Origin: JBEICQ01 sp046297395
GTDB taxonomy: Bacteria > Bacteroidota > Bacteroidia > UBA4408
Direction: 5' to 3'
Assembly (NCBI GenBank): GCA_046297395.1
Contig: JBKCNM010000058.1
Location: forward strand, 3,631-67,630
DNA length: 64,000 bases
Under the pieces are notes generated by a model. The model was not told the origin of the DNA. It was given only the letters and a program-made list of their open reading frames with translations, and searched no databases. Shown in pieces: positions 8,729-20,834 of the stretch (position 1 is its first letter; the number at the start of each line of letters is the position of its first letter). The translations under genes were made by a program, and so were the position numbers.

Positions 8729-10342
8729 TCAATGATTCAGGCGTTGATAAACCCTGGTATTGCCTTGTCTGAAAACCAGAATATAGTGCTTCTTAAAAAA
8801 ATCAGACAAGGCTTGCGAGACCACACTTATTGACTGTGTATTGTAATCAGAAAAATAGAACATATCAGCACCCACTGCTTCTACAATAATTTTTGGTTTA
8901 AATTGGATGAGGTGTTTCAAATACATATCCAAAGCAAATTCCTTGTTGTACTTGCCCATGGCAAATTGCGGATAAAGAAAACCTGATCCCCTGTATCTGT
9001 CGTGAAGTAAGTAATATTTATTTACCCATCCCCAAACAACAATCCTGTCATTTATTGTCGAATAACGATAAATAGATTGGATGATTTCATCAGGTTTTTG
9101 CGCTTCGGTTTTGAAGAGGTTATGGATTGGATAGACTTGTCTGATTTTAAATTGAAACAATTGAGGAGTAAGCACAATCAATGCAGCTATCCATAATCTT
9201 TGTGTAATTAACTTGGTATGGTGAATGCTGAGCGCGGAGAAAAAAAAGATAAAAGGCCACATGAGTATGCTGTAATGAAAAAAGTTATTGCAGGGCTTAA
9301 AAATTGAATACAAACAAATAAAATAGGTAATAACTAAAAGCAGGAAAACAGGAAAACTATCTAGTTTGTTAAGGAAAAATCTGTATTTAATAATGATATA
9401 TATTGCATAAAATGAAAGAATGGTAAAGGAAATATAAACCGTATTAAACAGATAAACTCGAACAAAATTTTTCAGATTAATCTGATACCCGAGATCGGTA
9501 TTCGACTTGACACCTTGCTGGGAATACTTCACTCCAATATCTAAAAGAGCGTAAACATCATCCCAACCATACATTGTAAGCACGGGTATAAATATCAGGG
9601 AGAAAGATAGTATTGCACCTACAAGAAAATATAAGGAAGATTTCAGATTATGAAATCGAAGAAAGCCTGTAAATGCAAGCAATCCTGCAGCAAATGCCAT
9701 AAGGATACTCTGCTCTTTTGCAAAAGGCATACATCCAACCGATATACCTGCTATAAAAAAACAAGCAGCCTGCTTGCTGCCCTTATATATCTTAACCAAC
9801 TGAAGCAAAAAAATGGAAAACAGAATAGAAACAAATAGTTCGCTATTATATGCAGTCATATCTGCATTGAGCGTGATGAAAATAAATACCGAAAACATAA
9901 CAAAAATGACCCATGATGTGATGTCGTCGAAAAATATTTTTACTGTTCGTTTATTGATGAACAGAAAGATAATAAGTAAGAAATTATTCAGAAGACGGGC
10001 ATGTATATAACTGAGTCCACCGGAAAATTTTAGCAAAGCGGCCAATGGAAGAATGGTAAAAAACCGGGTGTAATCAAACAGTAAAAAATATCTGAAGTAA
10101 CCGATGGGATCATGAACCAGACTATTGGCGCAAGCCAGCCATTGCTCCTCATCGGGGTTGAGTGTAAAAAGTTCGAAAAAATCCTTGCTCCTAATACCAA
10201 TAAAAAGGAACAGAAAAATACAGGCAAATGACCATTTGCCGATCCTACGGTTTTGATAAAGACTTATGGAAAAGAGAAACAAACCAATTCCACAAATTAA
10301 AATAAGCTGGTAAACGAGAGATAATGGAAAAAAATCGAACAT
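8729..10342 (-). CDS. Polytopic membrane protein, GT-C glycosyltransferase-like
   Basis: A 537-residue protein with about 10-12 predicted membrane helices. Between the second and third helices a loop carries NPDEEQWLACAN, an acidic pair in the first large loop. That placement is typical of GT-C enzymes such as PMT and ArnT, which transfer sugars from polyprenyl-phosphate donors in the periplasm. The C-terminal 120 residues are soluble and contain RIVVWGWVNKYYL, a motif often seen in Bacteroidota GT-C-like proteins. A substrate cannot be assigned. A second large membrane protein lies upstream on the same strand 112 bases away; the two may act in the same surface-glycan step. Start is the ATG at 10342. 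Confidence 0.65.
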   Translation of the reverse strand: MFDFFPLSLVYQLILICGIGLFLFSISLYQNRRIGKWSFACIFLFLFIGIRSKDFFELFTLNPDEEQWLACANSLVHDPIGYFRYFLLFDYTRFFTILPLAALLKFSGGLSYIHARLLNNFLLIIFLFINKRTVKIFFDDITSWVIFVMFSVFIFITLNADMTAYNSELFVSILFSIFLLQLVKIYKGSKQAACFFIAGISVGCMPFAKEQSILMAFAAGLLAFTGFLRFHNLKSSLYFLVGAILSFSLIFIPVLTMYGWDDVYALLDIGVKYSQQGVKSNTDLGYQINLKNFVRVYLFNTVYISFTILSFYAIYIIIKYRFFLNKLDSFPVFLLLVITYFICLYSIFKPCNNFFHYSILMWPFIFFFSALSIHHTKLITQRLWIAALIVLTPQLFQFKIRQVYPIHNLFKTEAQKPDEIIQSIYRYSTINDRIVVWGWVNKYYLLHDRYRGSGFLYPQFAMGKYNKEFALDMYLKHLIQFKPKIIVEAVGADMFYFSDYNTQSISVVSQALSDFFKKHYILVFRQGNTRVYQRLNH

Positions 10343-10454
10343 GAATCAATTTGGTGAATACAATTTAATTCTCTTAATCAATGCTGCCACAAAGCTAACT
10401 TAATAAATCAACAAGAAAAAAGATGCATCTCAGAAGGGTTTTATTGACATATTA

Positions 10455-12074
10455 TCATTTTGCTTCAGTATGAAACTCAATAATCGACAGACCATATTTA
10501 TTCAAAACAACTACGGGTTTAACCGTGACATTTGTTTCGGCCATAATACTTTTTGAAATAAGTCCGGAGGCCTTTTCAACATACTCATCATTTACCAGAA
10601 CGGCATAATTATTAACAAAATAATTAAAGGAATCAAACCGTCCTGTATTAAAGGGGATATTGGTTAGCCATCCTCCAAAAAAAATTTTATTTGTAGGAAA
10701 GTCAGATGAGAATGAAAAAGGGTCGCAGTACTCGATATTATAGGAGGCCCCAAAAGGTATAATTCCGGGTGATTGAGATAAATAATTCTTGATCATTTCA
10801 TTCTGTTTAAGAAACTCCTTTCGGTTAATCTTGTTGAGATTAAACCCTATAATTGATAAATTCAAAAAAACAACAACCAATATTCCGGCAATACAAAACA
10901 GTAAATTGTTCTGTTTATGTTTATACCCCTCAACTGATGCCAAGGAAAAAATCAGTGTGGCAAAAAAAGAACTGAAGAAAACCCGGCTTTTCAGAGTCCC
11001 ATCCATTGAGACATAACATAATAGGAAAAAATTTAAGAGAAAAAGTGAAGTTATTAGAATTCTCTGTTTAGGAAAAAACAGACATAAACACAAAAGGCAA
11101 AGACCTAATACCAGAAAGTAAAACCAATACATCAAAATCATTATTATGTTCTGTATCTTATGTAAAAATGGTGTTTGTGTCACATCCTCTGCGAGAACTT
11201 TAAGTTTATCATATGAGACAAGAACAGGATTCGGAAGAAAGGATTCGAGAAGATTGTATTCATTCTCTGGAAAATCTTTTGGGAGATTGACTCCTGCTTT
11301 AACAAAGTTAGGATTATCATTTAGTTTGCCACGAACCAAATTATATTCGTGATAATACGACCACTCCTTACTGGACTGATAACTCATATAATCAATTAAC
11401 CTGAGGATTATAACAAAAACCAGTAATGAAATAAAGACAATTCTTTTTTTCAACCTTTCTGCTGTTCTTAACATCATCAAATGATAAAAAGACAAAGGCA
11501 ATGACAAAAGACAAATCAACATTGCAGCATGAAATCTCAGTAAAAATCCAATAAGAATGAGAAGGCCTCCTGTATATTTATTTTTGCCGAATAAGACAGA
11601 TGCAATACCTGAAATGGCTAGAAACGACGCTGTTCTGGTAAATTGAAGAACAGATAATTGATAAATAAAAATTGTACTAAAAAATAAAAACATGATAATT
11701 TTTAGTCGTTTATGTAAAAAAAGAGAAAGAAATACATTTGATAATGCCGCAAATGAAAACACATTTAAGGAAATCATTAAAATGGTATAAAACTCAGTAT
11801 TTGTGGTAATATGATAAAAAGAAGACAGGATCAAGCCAAGCAAAGAGTGAATAAATACAAGATGGTAATCAGGCGAATTTCCATACGCTCCTGAGGCAAT
11901 AAGACCCATGACTACATCATCATTTTCTTCATAACTGATATGGAAAAGAAAATTCACTATCAGAAACAAAGAGAAGAAATAACAAATAGTAATTATTCCT
12001 ATGTATTTATGAAGAACTGATACTTCTGAATCTGCTTCCTTTTTTTTTTGATCAGAATCTTTTATAGTTCCCAT
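10455..12074 (-). CDS. Unrecognised polytopic membrane protein
   Basis: I do not recognise a family. From the ATG at 12074 the protein has 539 residues and about 10-12 hydrophobic helices, with a soluble loop in the middle and a soluble C-terminal domain. The first loop contains SYEENDDVVMGLIASG, an acidic cluster in the position where GT-C glycosyltransferases carry catalytic acids, and the overall plan resembles the next gene downstream. The frame extends to a GTG at 12185, which would add a 37-residue hydrophilic leader. I prefer 12074 because TAGATTTG, a good -7 box, lies 6 bases in front of it and inside the extended frame. AT content is higher than in neighbouring housekeeping genes, as is common in surface-glycan regions. 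Confidence 0.55.
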   Translation of the reverse strand: MGTIKDSDQKKKEADSEVSVLHKYIGIITICYFFSLFLIVNFLFHISYEENDDVVMGLIASGAYGNSPDYHLVFIHSLLGLILSSFYHITTNTEFYTILMISLNVFSFAALSNVFLSLFLHKRLKIIMFLFFSTIFIYQLSVLQFTRTASFLAISGIASVLFGKNKYTGGLLILIGFLLRFHAAMLICLLSLPLSFYHLMMLRTAERLKKRIVFISLLVFVIILRLIDYMSYQSSKEWSYYHEYNLVRGKLNDNPNFVKAGVNLPKDFPENEYNLLESFLPNPVLVSYDKLKVLAEDVTQTPFLHKIQNIIMILMYWFYFLVLGLCLLCLCLFFPKQRILITSLFLLNFFLLCYVSMDGTLKSRVFFSSFFATLIFSLASVEGYKHKQNNLLFCIAGILVVVFLNLSIIGFNLNKINRKEFLKQNEMIKNYLSQSPGIIPFGASYNIEYCDPFSFSSDFPTNKIFFGGWLTNIPFNTGRFDSFNYFVNNYAVLVNDEYVEKASGLISKSIMAETNVTVKPVVVLNKYGLSIIEFHTEAK

Positions 12075-12080
12075 ATAATG

Positions 12081-12088
12081 CAAATCTA
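12081..12088 (-). promoter_or_regulatory. -7 box (TAGATTTG) deciding the membrane-protein start
   Basis: On the reverse strand TAGATTTG fits TAnnTTTG and ends 6 bases before the ATG at 12074. No clear -33 TTTG is seen at the expected spacing, so this is suggestive only. Confidence 0.4.
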
Positions 12089-12395
12089 ATAGGTTTTTTT
12101 CTTCGGTTGTACCATGATGATTCGGAACATTACTGCATGTTTGCTTCAAAACACTATTGACATGATCTAAATCCGAAAAGGTCACCTTTATGTAAAGAAT
12201 AATTTTTTAAATTCTTGAAAAAATAATTCTTTTAAGAAAGTAGGCTTTATTCATAAATAAGTGTTTTGCATTGTTTGAATCTTATTATAAATAAATGCTG
12301 TTTAAAGACAGAAAAATGATTCAGCGACAAAAGAATGATGCATACAGTATCAAATCTTTGGGCTCTATTTGGTTCTCTGTAGAATAAATAATCTC
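12089..12395. other. Intergenic, AT-rich, no supported gene
   Basis: If the membrane-protein gene begins at 12074, this 307-base stretch holds no gene. It is AT-rich with several A/T runs. Apart from the in-frame GTG extension to 12185, I see no hairpin terminator, RNA gene or ORF that I can support. Confidence 0.4.
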
Positions 12396-12860
12396 CTATT
12401 TCCTACTGATGGTGGAGGTGACAATTGTGTTTGCAATTGAGAAAAGCAAATCATACACTTCCTGAAAATCCTTTTCAATACCATCATATGGATCAGGAAT
12501 TTCCGGTGGATTGGTAGGATGAATATAAGTTCCTGCAAGTTTTATTTTGTGAGCGTTGGGAGAAAAAGACCTGAATCTTTTAATCCCTTTCATATTCTGT
12601 TTGTCCATAAGAAGTATCTCATCAAACAGATCAAGGTCATGCTCAAGTAAAGGGCGTGAAACGATGGTTGAGATATTTGTCCCATTTTTAAGGGCATTCT
12701 GAATACTACGCGGATCCGGATTTTCGCCTTTGTGCCAATCAATTAATCCTGCGGAATCAATATGCCAATTTAATTGGTTTTGCTCGCAGACCTGCCTTAA
12801 TATACCTTCGGCTACAGGCGATCGACAAATGTTTCCCAGGCAAACAAAGAGGATTTTCAT
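12396..12860 (-). CDS. Low-molecular-weight protein-tyrosine phosphatase
   Basis: A 154-residue cytoplasmic enzyme of standard family length. The N-terminal phosphate-binding loop VCLGNICRSP gives the C-x5-R signature, with Cys7 as nucleophile and Arg13 binding phosphate. The general-acid region appears near the C terminus as EIPDPYDG, matching the family's DP[YW] motif. These enzymes dephosphorylate tyrosine residues; in bacteria they often partner with BY-kinases controlling polysaccharide export, but no kinase is in this window. The gene starts 3 bases after the porin-like gene on the same strand, so the two are probably co-transcribed. The partial overlap in function with nearby glycan-type membrane proteins is only contextual. 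Confidence 0.92.
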   Translation of the reverse strand: MKILFVCLGNICRSPVAEGILRQVCEQNQLNWHIDSAGLIDWHKGENPDPRSIQNALKNGTNISTIVSRPLLEHDLDLFDEILLMDKQNMKGIKRFRSFSPNAHKIKLAGTYIHPTNPPEIPDPYDGIEKDFQEVYDLLFSIANTIVTSTISRK

Positions 12861-12863
12861 AAT

Positions 12864-14627
12864 TTATTTTTTTGAAAACGGACCATCGAAGAAATGCCAG
12901 CGAATGCCAAAGCGAAATACAAAATTCTGCATGGGTTGAGCGTCAACCGAATACCAAGCTGTTCTAAAATAAGGATACAACATGTTGTCACCACGAACAT
13001 ACCAACTCAAAGAGGAGGCTTTGAAATTAAGAAAGATGGAGCTCAGGGGATAGGCTTGAAGCAGACTGTTGTTCGAAGATAACGCAAACACGCCGAGAGC
13101 CGGAGAGAATGACCATCCGCTATAGGCAGAAGTATATGAGATAGCAGCGCCTGCAAGAACGGAAAGATGCTTAGAAAACAAGGAAAATTTATAGCCTGCG
13201 GAAGCGTGTATAAACAAAGAGGGAATTTGTTTGCTGAGTGAACCATTCACCTGTTGGAATAGCATTCTTGCATTCCATTCAAATTTTTTGTTGTTAACGC
13301 TGGTTTCAAGCATACTCCAGAAAAAGATCTGGGATTCGTTTAATTGTGAAAAGTTAATTGAGTCGGGCAGAACAAGGTTCTGGATTACACTTGCCCCTGC
13401 TTCCAGGTTGAGGAAAGGCATCGAAGCCTTAACAATAGCATGGCGCATGAGTTGGGGATTAAATGTATGTACATAAGTAAAATGATTGGATGCATAGCGG
13501 GAGTAATAAAGAGGTGCTGCCACGCGGATATTTTTAAATTCAGCACGGAGCACCAGTTTATTAAAATTAGCGGAAGTTGAAATTTCGGTGAAGTAATCAC
13601 GATTATTCCATCCTTGATCATAATAACCTGCACCGGCATGAAAAGTATATTTTCCGTTGAAGTAATCATACTTAGCATGGTATAGAAAAGAAGTAAAATG
13701 ATTTCCGAAAAGCAGATTTGATTGATAATTCATAGGCAACGATAGGCCGAGTTTCAGCTGATGCTTGCTCGTGATAAACTGGCATGCCAGGTCGTTGACA
13801 ATTTGCTGTTGAAAAGCAAAATCAGAGGAGGATACAGTATCGAATCGGTTTTCGGGGAATGGTTTGAGAATTCCTTGCAATGAATCACCATAGGTTCTCA
13901 GGTATTCACCGAACTCGGAATGGTGTAAGAGATAGATTCTAAAAGGGCGGGCTGAATCACCGAAGGACATAATTTGCAGAGAGTTTTGCCAAGTAATGCT
14001 ATTGGCTGTTGATTTTGTAAAAGCCTGCGGGATATTTACTTCATATAAAAAACTTGGATAATTAGGGGGGTAGAGAATTGTATCAGGCACGCCACCGTTG
14101 AGTCTTTGCAAATGAGACAAAAAGTTTAAAGAGACACTCGAATGATAGGTATTATTAAGATTGGAATAACTGATTTTGCTTGTAACCTGGGAGAAACGAC
14201 TTGTTTGGTTTCTGTAAAATCCATCTCCCCGCATGCCTGTAATATTTGCTTCGATAATAAGACGGTTCGCAAATTGCTGTAGATGATAGAGAGAGAAAAT
14301 TTGTTCTCGGCGGGATCCTATTCCAAAAGAAAGGTTGGAGAAAGCTTTTTTGAGGAGAGGGGGATGATCTGATGGAAGTGAGGCTAGATGAGACCAAAGA
14401 TTGGGCAGTGGAGCGAAGCCGGAGTATTCAAATGCAAGAGGATGGAGAAAAGAAGTAGAAGAGAGAATGGCACCTGTTTGCAGAGAGGGCAACAGGTTGG
14501 TATTTATGCCCTGATAGTTTCCCAGAGAAAGCAGGGAGGAGTCGAGGGGATTTCTTTGATGTAAAAGGGATGATTGTGCAAAGCTGCTTGCTGAATAAAA
14601 GAGGAAAATGATGGGAAGAAAACGCAT
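12864..14627 (-). CDS. Putative outer-membrane porin (Porin_10-like)
   Basis: A 587-residue protein with a signal peptide ending at SSFAQ (residue 18). The rest is a long series of alternating polar and aromatic strands with no hydrophobic helix, and it finishes with NFVFRFGIRWHFFDGPFSKK, a typical terminal beta strand followed by a short tail. The size and style match the Bacteroidota putative porin family (Porin_10), which is uncharacterised in substrate. The gene follows the rRNA operon terminator by about 27 bases on the same strand and is followed by a tyrosine phosphatase gene 3 bases on. No TAnnTTTG box is evident in the short gap after the terminator. Confidence 0.7.
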   Translation of the reverse strand: MRFLPIIFLFYSASSFAQSSLLHQRNPLDSSLLSLGNYQGINTNLLPSLQTGAILSSTSFLHPLAFEYSGFAPLPNLWSHLASLPSDHPPLLKKAFSNLSFGIGSRREQIFSLYHLQQFANRLIIEANITGMRGDGFYRNQTSRFSQVTSKISYSNLNNTYHSSVSLNFLSHLQRLNGGVPDTILYPPNYPSFLYEVNIPQAFTKSTANSITWQNSLQIMSFGDSARPFRIYLLHHSEFGEYLRTYGDSLQGILKPFPENRFDTVSSSDFAFQQQIVNDLACQFITSKHQLKLGLSLPMNYQSNLLFGNHFTSFLYHAKYDYFNGKYTFHAGAGYYDQGWNNRDYFTEISTSANFNKLVLRAEFKNIRVAAPLYYSRYASNHFTYVHTFNPQLMRHAIVKASMPFLNLEAGASVIQNLVLPDSINFSQLNESQIFFWSMLETSVNNKKFEWNARMLFQQVNGSLSKQIPSLFIHASAGYKFSLFSKHLSVLAGAAISYTSAYSGWSFSPALGVFALSSNNSLLQAYPLSSIFLNFKASSLSWYVRGDNMLYPYFRTAWYSVDAQPMQNFVFRFGIRWHFFDGPFSKK

Positions 14628-14653
14628 GTTATCTGCGGGGGATAATAATAAAC

Positions 14654-14684
14654 AAAAAACCCCTGATAACAGGGGTTTTTTTTT
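14654..14684 (-). terminator. Terminator of the rRNA operon
   Basis: CCCCTG (14660-14665) and CAGGGG (14670-14675) form a 6-bp stem with a 4-base loop, flanked by A6 on one side and T9 on the other. On the reverse strand it lies just past 5S rRNA and ends in a T run, so it should stop rRNA transcription. The flanking runs could let it work in both directions. Confidence 0.85.
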
Positions 14685-14689
14685 GGAAA

Positions 14690-14801
14690 AGTGGCGACGA
14701 CATACTCTCCCGGATGTTACTCCAGTACCATCTGCGCTGGTGAGCTTAACTTCTCTGTTCGGGATGGGAAGAGGTGGGCCTCACCGCAATAGTCACCTAA
14801 A
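14690..14801 (-). rRNA. rrf: 5S ribosomal RNA
   Basis: The reverse strand contains the conserved 5S core CCGAACAGAGAAGTTAAGC and TCAGCGCAGATGGTACTG-like segments, and the two ends can pair (GGTGAC / GTCGTCGCC region). It lies about 70 bases after the 23S 3' end and just before a strong terminator. The exact ends are estimated. Confidence 0.93.
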
Positions 14802-14867
14802 GTCTTTGGCATGCATGAGGTGCATTTGACATTTAGAGAAAGAAAGCGAATGAATAAACTTGTTTCG

Positions 14868-17746
<2,879 letters not shown>

Positions 17747-17775
17747 CAAGTTTATTCAATCACTTTCTTTCAATA

Positions 17776-17786
17776 TGTCAAAGAAC
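17776..17786 (-). promoter_or_regulatory. boxA-like antitermination element before 23S
   Basis: The reverse strand reads GTTCTTTGACA about 30 bases ahead of the 23S 5' end. It matches the boxA-type element in Bacteroidota rRNA leaders and is nearly repeated ahead of 16S at 19811-19818. Confidence 0.5.
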
Positions 17787-17814
17787 TTCATACCGTATTT
17801 GCATACGATACCTT

Positions 17815-17844
17815 TGGTGGAAAATAACGGGATTGAACCGCTGA
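17815..17844 (-). repeat. tRNA-like 3' fragment, degenerate copy of the tRNA-Ala end
   Basis: Thirty bases match the 3' end of the tRNA-Ala gene (17927-17956) at 25 positions. On the reverse strand it preserves a T-arm (AGCGG, TTCAATC loop, CCGTT), an acceptor-like ATTTTCC and an encoded CCA. No matching 5' half is present upstream, so it cannot be a complete tRNA. It probably remains from a duplication in the spacer. Confidence 0.6.
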
Positions 17845-17926
17845 TATCAGAATAAATCCTGAAAAATCGACCCCTCAATGGTCATATTCCTGAAGTTTGT
17901 AAAGAACAAAAGCATTCCTGCTTTAA

Positions 17927-18003
17927 TGGTGGAGAATAACGGATTCGAACCGTTGACCCCCTGCGTGCAAGGCAGGTGCTCTAGCCAGCTGAGCTAATTC
18001 CCC
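17927..18003 (-). tRNA. tRNA-Ala (anticodon TGC)
   Basis: The reverse strand begins GGGGAATTAGCTCAGCTGG, carries anticodon TGC in CTTGCAC, has the T-loop GGTTCGAATCC, and ends with acceptor ATTCTCCA plus encoded CCA. It is in the 16S-23S spacer, the usual place for tRNA-Ala. Confidence 0.96.
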
Positions 18004-18012
18004 AAACGGTTG

Positions 18013-18087
18013 TAGTCCCGAGCAGATTTGAACTGCTGACCCCTACATTATCAGTGTAGTGCTCTAACCAAACTGAGCTACGGGACT
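18013..18087 (-). tRNA. tRNA-Ile (anticodon GAT)
   Basis: The reverse strand begins AGTCCCGTAGCTCAG, carries anticodon GAT in CTGATAA, has T-loop GTTCAAATC and closes with CGGGACT plus A. The bases after the discriminator are CAACC rather than CCA, so CCA is added after transcription. It is 9 bases upstream of tRNA-Ala. Confidence 0.96.
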
Positions 18088-18160
18088 ATAAATCCAAGCG
18101 TCAGTGGACGAACCACTACATGATAGCCCGACTTGGGTATACCTTAATTATTTGTTTTTT

Positions 18161-18177
18161 GAAGCAGCAAGCTGAAG
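18161..18177 (-). repeat. Trailer arm of the 16S processing stem
   Basis: On the reverse strand CTTCAGCTTGCTGCTTC, just past the 16S 3' end, pairs with small gaps to the leader segment at 19783-19803. The two arms would form the long stem that RNase III cleaves to free pre-16S. Confidence 0.5.
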
Positions 18178-18206
18178 ATATCATTGTTGTACAGACCTTT
18201 CTCTAA

Positions 18207-19732
<1,526 letters not shown>

Positions 19733-19782
19733 TTTGAAATTTTCCTGGCCTGTAAAACTCATCAATGGAAATAGATGGATAC

Positions 19783-19803
19783 CTTCAAGCTTGTGCTGAC
19801 TTC
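19783..19803 (-). repeat. Leader arm of the 16S processing stem
   Basis: Reverse-strand GAAGTCAGCACAAGCTTGAAG in the 16S leader is complementary, with small gaps, to the trailer segment at 18161-18177. It is the expected partner arm of the RNase III processing stem. Confidence 0.5.
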
Positions 19804-19810
19804 AAAATAT

Positions 19811-19818
19811 CAAAGAAC
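19811..19818 (-). promoter_or_regulatory. boxA-like antitermination element before 16S
   Basis: Reverse-strand GTTCTTTG followed by ATAT lies about 80 bases ahead of 16S. The same core occurs before 23S at 17776-17786. Confidence 0.5.
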
Positions 19819-19878
19819 TCTTTTCAATCTTTTGGCTGGCCTCCCGGCTGAGCCTCCCCAGTTTTTCATTTGGGGCTG

Positions 19879-19909
19879 CAAATGTACGCAGAGTTTTTAT
19901 TTCTGCAAG
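19879..19909 (-). promoter_or_regulatory. rRNA operon promoter P2
   Basis: On the reverse strand TTG (19908-19906), 19 bases, then TACATTTG (19886-19879) match the Bacteroidota -33/-7 layout. The downstream bases CAGCCCC are identical to those of P1, 180 bases upstream. It is about 150 bases ahead of 16S. Confidence 0.75.
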
Positions 19910-20058
19910 CCTTTTGAAAAATTTTTTTGAACTTTTTTTTGTTCATCTTTTTCGGACCTCGAAGATACTGCAGGATTTCGAAAAATCAATTTTTAATTTT
20001 GATTTTTTTCTTCCTCTTTTTCGCGCTGTCTTCTCGATTCTTCCTTCAAAAGGGGCTG

Positions 20059-20089
20059 CAAATGTACTCAGGTTCTTTTTACCCGCAAG
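20059..20089 (-). promoter_or_regulatory. rRNA operon promoter P1
   Basis: On the reverse strand TTG (20088-20086), 19 bases, then TACATTTG (20066-20059). Spacing, box and following CAGCCCC are the same as in P2 at 19879-19909. The stretch 19733-20147 between 16S and the SDR gene holds only this leader and promoter region. Confidence 0.75.
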
Positions 20090-20147
20090 TGTTTTCAACA
20101 AGTTTATCTTAATATTTTCTTAATACATTAACTATCAGTACTAAAAT

Positions 20148-20834
20148 TTATGGAGTACCCCTGCTTACCTGCAATACCTTGCCATTAAAAAGCAGGCCTT
20201 CACCCTCCATCCAGTGGAATATGTACTTGCCAACATCCCCAGCTTCCATGGAAGCAGCATATCCCGGAAACGCTTCACGCAGCATTGGTGTATCCACCGA
20301 TCCCAAAGCCAATGCATTTACTTGTATCCCTTCATCCTTCCATTCCTCGGCCAAACATTCCGCCAATATTGCCTGGGCTCCCTTGCTTGATGAATAAGCC
20401 GATAAACCGGTAAATTTTTGGGTTCCGAGCACCCCTCCTACTGAAGTAATCATTAGTACCTGTGGGGATTTCCCGGCTTTTAACAGAGGATATGCCCATC
20501 TCAATATAGTAAAGCATGAGAGGACATTGCTTCGATAGAGTTGCTCCACATCGTTCTCTGCAAGGTCGATAAATGAACCCTTGTAAAAACCGGATCCATT
20601 GAGTAAAACGGCGTCCAAAACAGCTATGCCCGCATCCTCTGCGGCAATTTGTAATTTTTTAGATAGGTCTTTGCCGGCTAAATCTGCCTCAATGGGAAAA
20701 TAGTGAGGATTGCCGCTGAATACTTCTTTTGCCCTTCGAGCCAGTCCGATGACCCTCCAACCACCCTCCAAAAACAAGCTGGTAGCGGAAAAACCTACCC
20801 CGGAACTGCTACCTGTTACCAAAATGGTTTTCAT
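20148..20834 (-). CDS. Short-chain dehydrogenase/reductase
   Basis: A 228-residue classical SDR, slightly short for the family. The NAD(P)-binding motif TGSSSGVG is at 7-14. The usual NNAG is changed to LNGSG near 78-82. The catalytic triad appears as Ser131 in ITSVGG, Tyr147 and Lys151 in AYSSSK. After the active site comes ALALGSVDTPM, the family's usual loop. Substrate cannot be assigned. Its ATG shares one base with the stop of the OmpA-like gene upstream, which implies co-transcription and coupled translation. Confidence 0.9.
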   Translation of the reverse strand: MKTILVTGSSSGVGFSATSLFLEGGWRVIGLARRAKEVFSGNPHYFPIEADLAGKDLSKKLQIAAEDAGIAVLDAVLLNGSGFYKGSFIDLAENDVEQLYRSNVLSCFTILRWAYPLLKAGKSPQVLMITSVGGVLGTQKFTGLSAYSSSKGAQAILAECLAEEWKDEGIQVNALALGSVDTPMLREAFPGYAASMEAGDVGKYIFHWMEGEGLLFNGKVLQVSRGTP

